A DNA stretch of 64,000 nucleotides, from contig CM076192.1 in the NCBI GenBank assembly GCA_038277395.1, forward strand, positions 17,026,299 to 17,090,298, in the 5' to 3' direction. The notes beneath the pieces are model-generated. The model did no database searches. It was not told the origin of the DNA and saw nothing but the letters and a program-made list of their open reading frames with translations. The stretch is from Dryocosmus kuriphilus. Taxonomy: Eukaryota; Arthropoda; Insecta; Hymenoptera; Cynipidae. The position numbers and the translations under genes were made by a program. Of this stretch, positions 63,256-64,000 are shown in pieces. The first letter of the stretch is position 1. Each line of letters starts with the position of its first letter.

Positions 63256-63389
63256 TTAGACTAAACTATAAATGTATATACCATATGCTTACACTAAGTA
63301 GGTGTAAGGTTCCTTGATAAATAAAAAAAGCAATTTATATGCATTCACATCTTGTCTTTATTCAAATATATAACTCCTATATACCCTAT

Positions 63390-63600
63390 TTACAAAGTTG
63401 AACTATAGATAGATATGCAAGAATCAATTCACCTCAACGCAGGTGATACCGCTGTGCATTTACAAAAGTTGAACTATAAATAGATTTTCAAGAATCCATT
63501 CACCTCAACGCAGGTGATACCGCCGTGCATTTACAAAAGTTGAACTAGAGTCAGATTTGCAAGAATACATTCACCTCAACGCAGATGATACCGCTGTACA
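63390..63600. repeat. 71-bp minisatellite, Polinton B
   Basis: Inverted copy of 59430-59650, three units. Confidence 0.85.
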
Positions 63601-63633
63601 GAAATAATAATAATAATAATAATAATAACATAT
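63601..63633. repeat. (AAT)n tract, empty counterpart of the R4/Dong-like insertion site
   Basis: GTACAGAAATAATAATAATAA...CATATTTAC is uninterrupted. In Polinton A the equivalent tract holds the 5.1-kb LINE. Confidence 0.8.
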
Positions 63634-63817
63634 TTACAAGAAAGTAACTATTTACAAAGGCGATGTCAAAATGCAGTTATGATGATATGTCTGCAGTGAC
63701 TAATTTTTATGATACCGCTGTACAGTAATAATAATAATAATAATAACATATTTACAAGAAAGTAGCTATTTACAAAGGCGATGTCAAAGTGCAGTAATGA
63801 TGATATGACTGCAGTAT

Positions 63818-64000
63818 CTAATTTTTAACAAGCATGTCCAAAAGGTCATAATCATTGTCTGTGAGTATATCGTCATCGTCGTGAGTAGCGTCAAAGTCAA
63901 ATGCATTCTTTAGTCGGTAGTGTCCCCACGCAAGTGTGTCTGTGGTGTTGGCGAGTAAGCATCGCTTATCATCATGAGAACTCAGTGCAATTTTTGATTG
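63818..64000 (-). pseudogene. polB: polB C-terminus of Polinton B (partial at window edge)
   Basis: The minus strand is open from the window edge to TAG at 63820-63818 and reads SKIALSSHDDKRCLLANTTD, LAWGHYRLKNAF and DILTDNDYDLLDMLVKN. It matches the last 60 residues of the 50272-54117 polymerase with a few substitutions. Whether the full gene is intact cannot be seen. Confidence 0.9.

Larger units (their letters stand above)
62686..64000 (-). mobile_element. Polinton/Maverick B, end inverted relative to A, runs off window
   Basis: AGCTATACTGGCGTC starts the element at 62686 as the mirror of A's end at 60238. Through to 63820 it is the reverse complement of A's terminal region without the R4/Dong-like insertion, and then gives the C-terminal 60 codons of polB. 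The rest lies beyond the window. Differences between copies are scattered substitutions and minisatellite length. Confidence 0.8.

Noticed and set aside
1..64000. CRISPR arrays, operons or bacterial-type genes
   Set aside because: None seen. Tandem repeats here have no spacer structure, and all recognisable proteins are eukaryotic transposon proteins.

Overview
The window is eukaryotic, almost certainly arthropod DNA: it is AT-rich, has no prokaryotic gene organisation, and consists nearly end to end of transposable elements in various stages of decay, nested in one another and in satellite-like repeats. The mix (BEL/Pao, gypsy, DIRS, R4/Dong-like, R1-like and CR1/Jockey-like LINEs, Polinton, an insect-type Transib/RAG1-like relic) and an arthropod-type TATA + TCAGTT promoter suggest an insect. 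The AT-rich 'TTGGTTGAAAATTCA' type repeats would fit a hymenopteran, but that is a weak inference. I found no convincing host gene. All assignments come from reading translated motifs and comparing segments inside the window; no database was searched.

Layout. 1-7265: a Transib/RAG1-like transposase relic (minus strand) split by a BEL/Pao element (203-7011, minus). 7266-8700: repeats, including a 180-bp-arm hairpin and a tRNA-Trp-like cassette with a Pol III terminator. 8706-12660: a DIRS-type tyrosine-recombinase retroelement (plus). 12698-15991: a DNA transposon with 305-bp terminal inverted repeats and a large transposase reading frame broken by stops (minus). 16480-19440: a decayed R4-clade LINE (plus) carrying a 5'-truncated copy of another R4/Dong-like 3' end. 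19785-19975: a 5' end of an R4/Dong-like element. 19997-25290: a gypsy element (minus) with only its 3' LTR.

26089-43690: a tandem repeat of about 945 bp that received two gypsy elements, one gag/protease-only (27584-31977) and one 11-kb element (32500-43555, TSD GTCT). The second was itself hit by a MITE-like element (34840-35200) and by an ORF1-only R1-clade retroposon (37253-39276, 14-bp TSD). 43690-45480: AT-rich simple and satellite-like repeats. 45500-48665: a truncated CR1/Jockey-group LINE. 48666-49680: further tandem repeats.

49680-64000: the most interesting block. A Polinton/Maverick end (protein-primed DNA polymerase B pseudogene, tandem repeats, a hidden integrase C-terminal/chromodomain remnant, terminus ending in CT at 60238) lies tail-to-tail with a second Polinton end starting with AG at 62686, whose polymerase gene runs off the window. 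The left arm contains a 5.1-kb R4/Dong-like LINE in a (TTA)n tract; the right arm preserves the empty site, so the window contains its own before/after comparison. Between the two ends lie microsatellites, a possible solo LTR and a 1.16-kb foldback element built from a roughly 71-bp minisatellite.

Functionally these are separate selfish elements rather than a cooperating pathway. The order of nesting can be read directly, and most polyproteins are disabled by stops, frameshifts or loss of catalytic residues (for example YLDD changed to YLEG in the larger gypsy). Because the supplied starts of many reading frames are not ATG, reading-frame ends are reported as open segments rather than as true protein starts.
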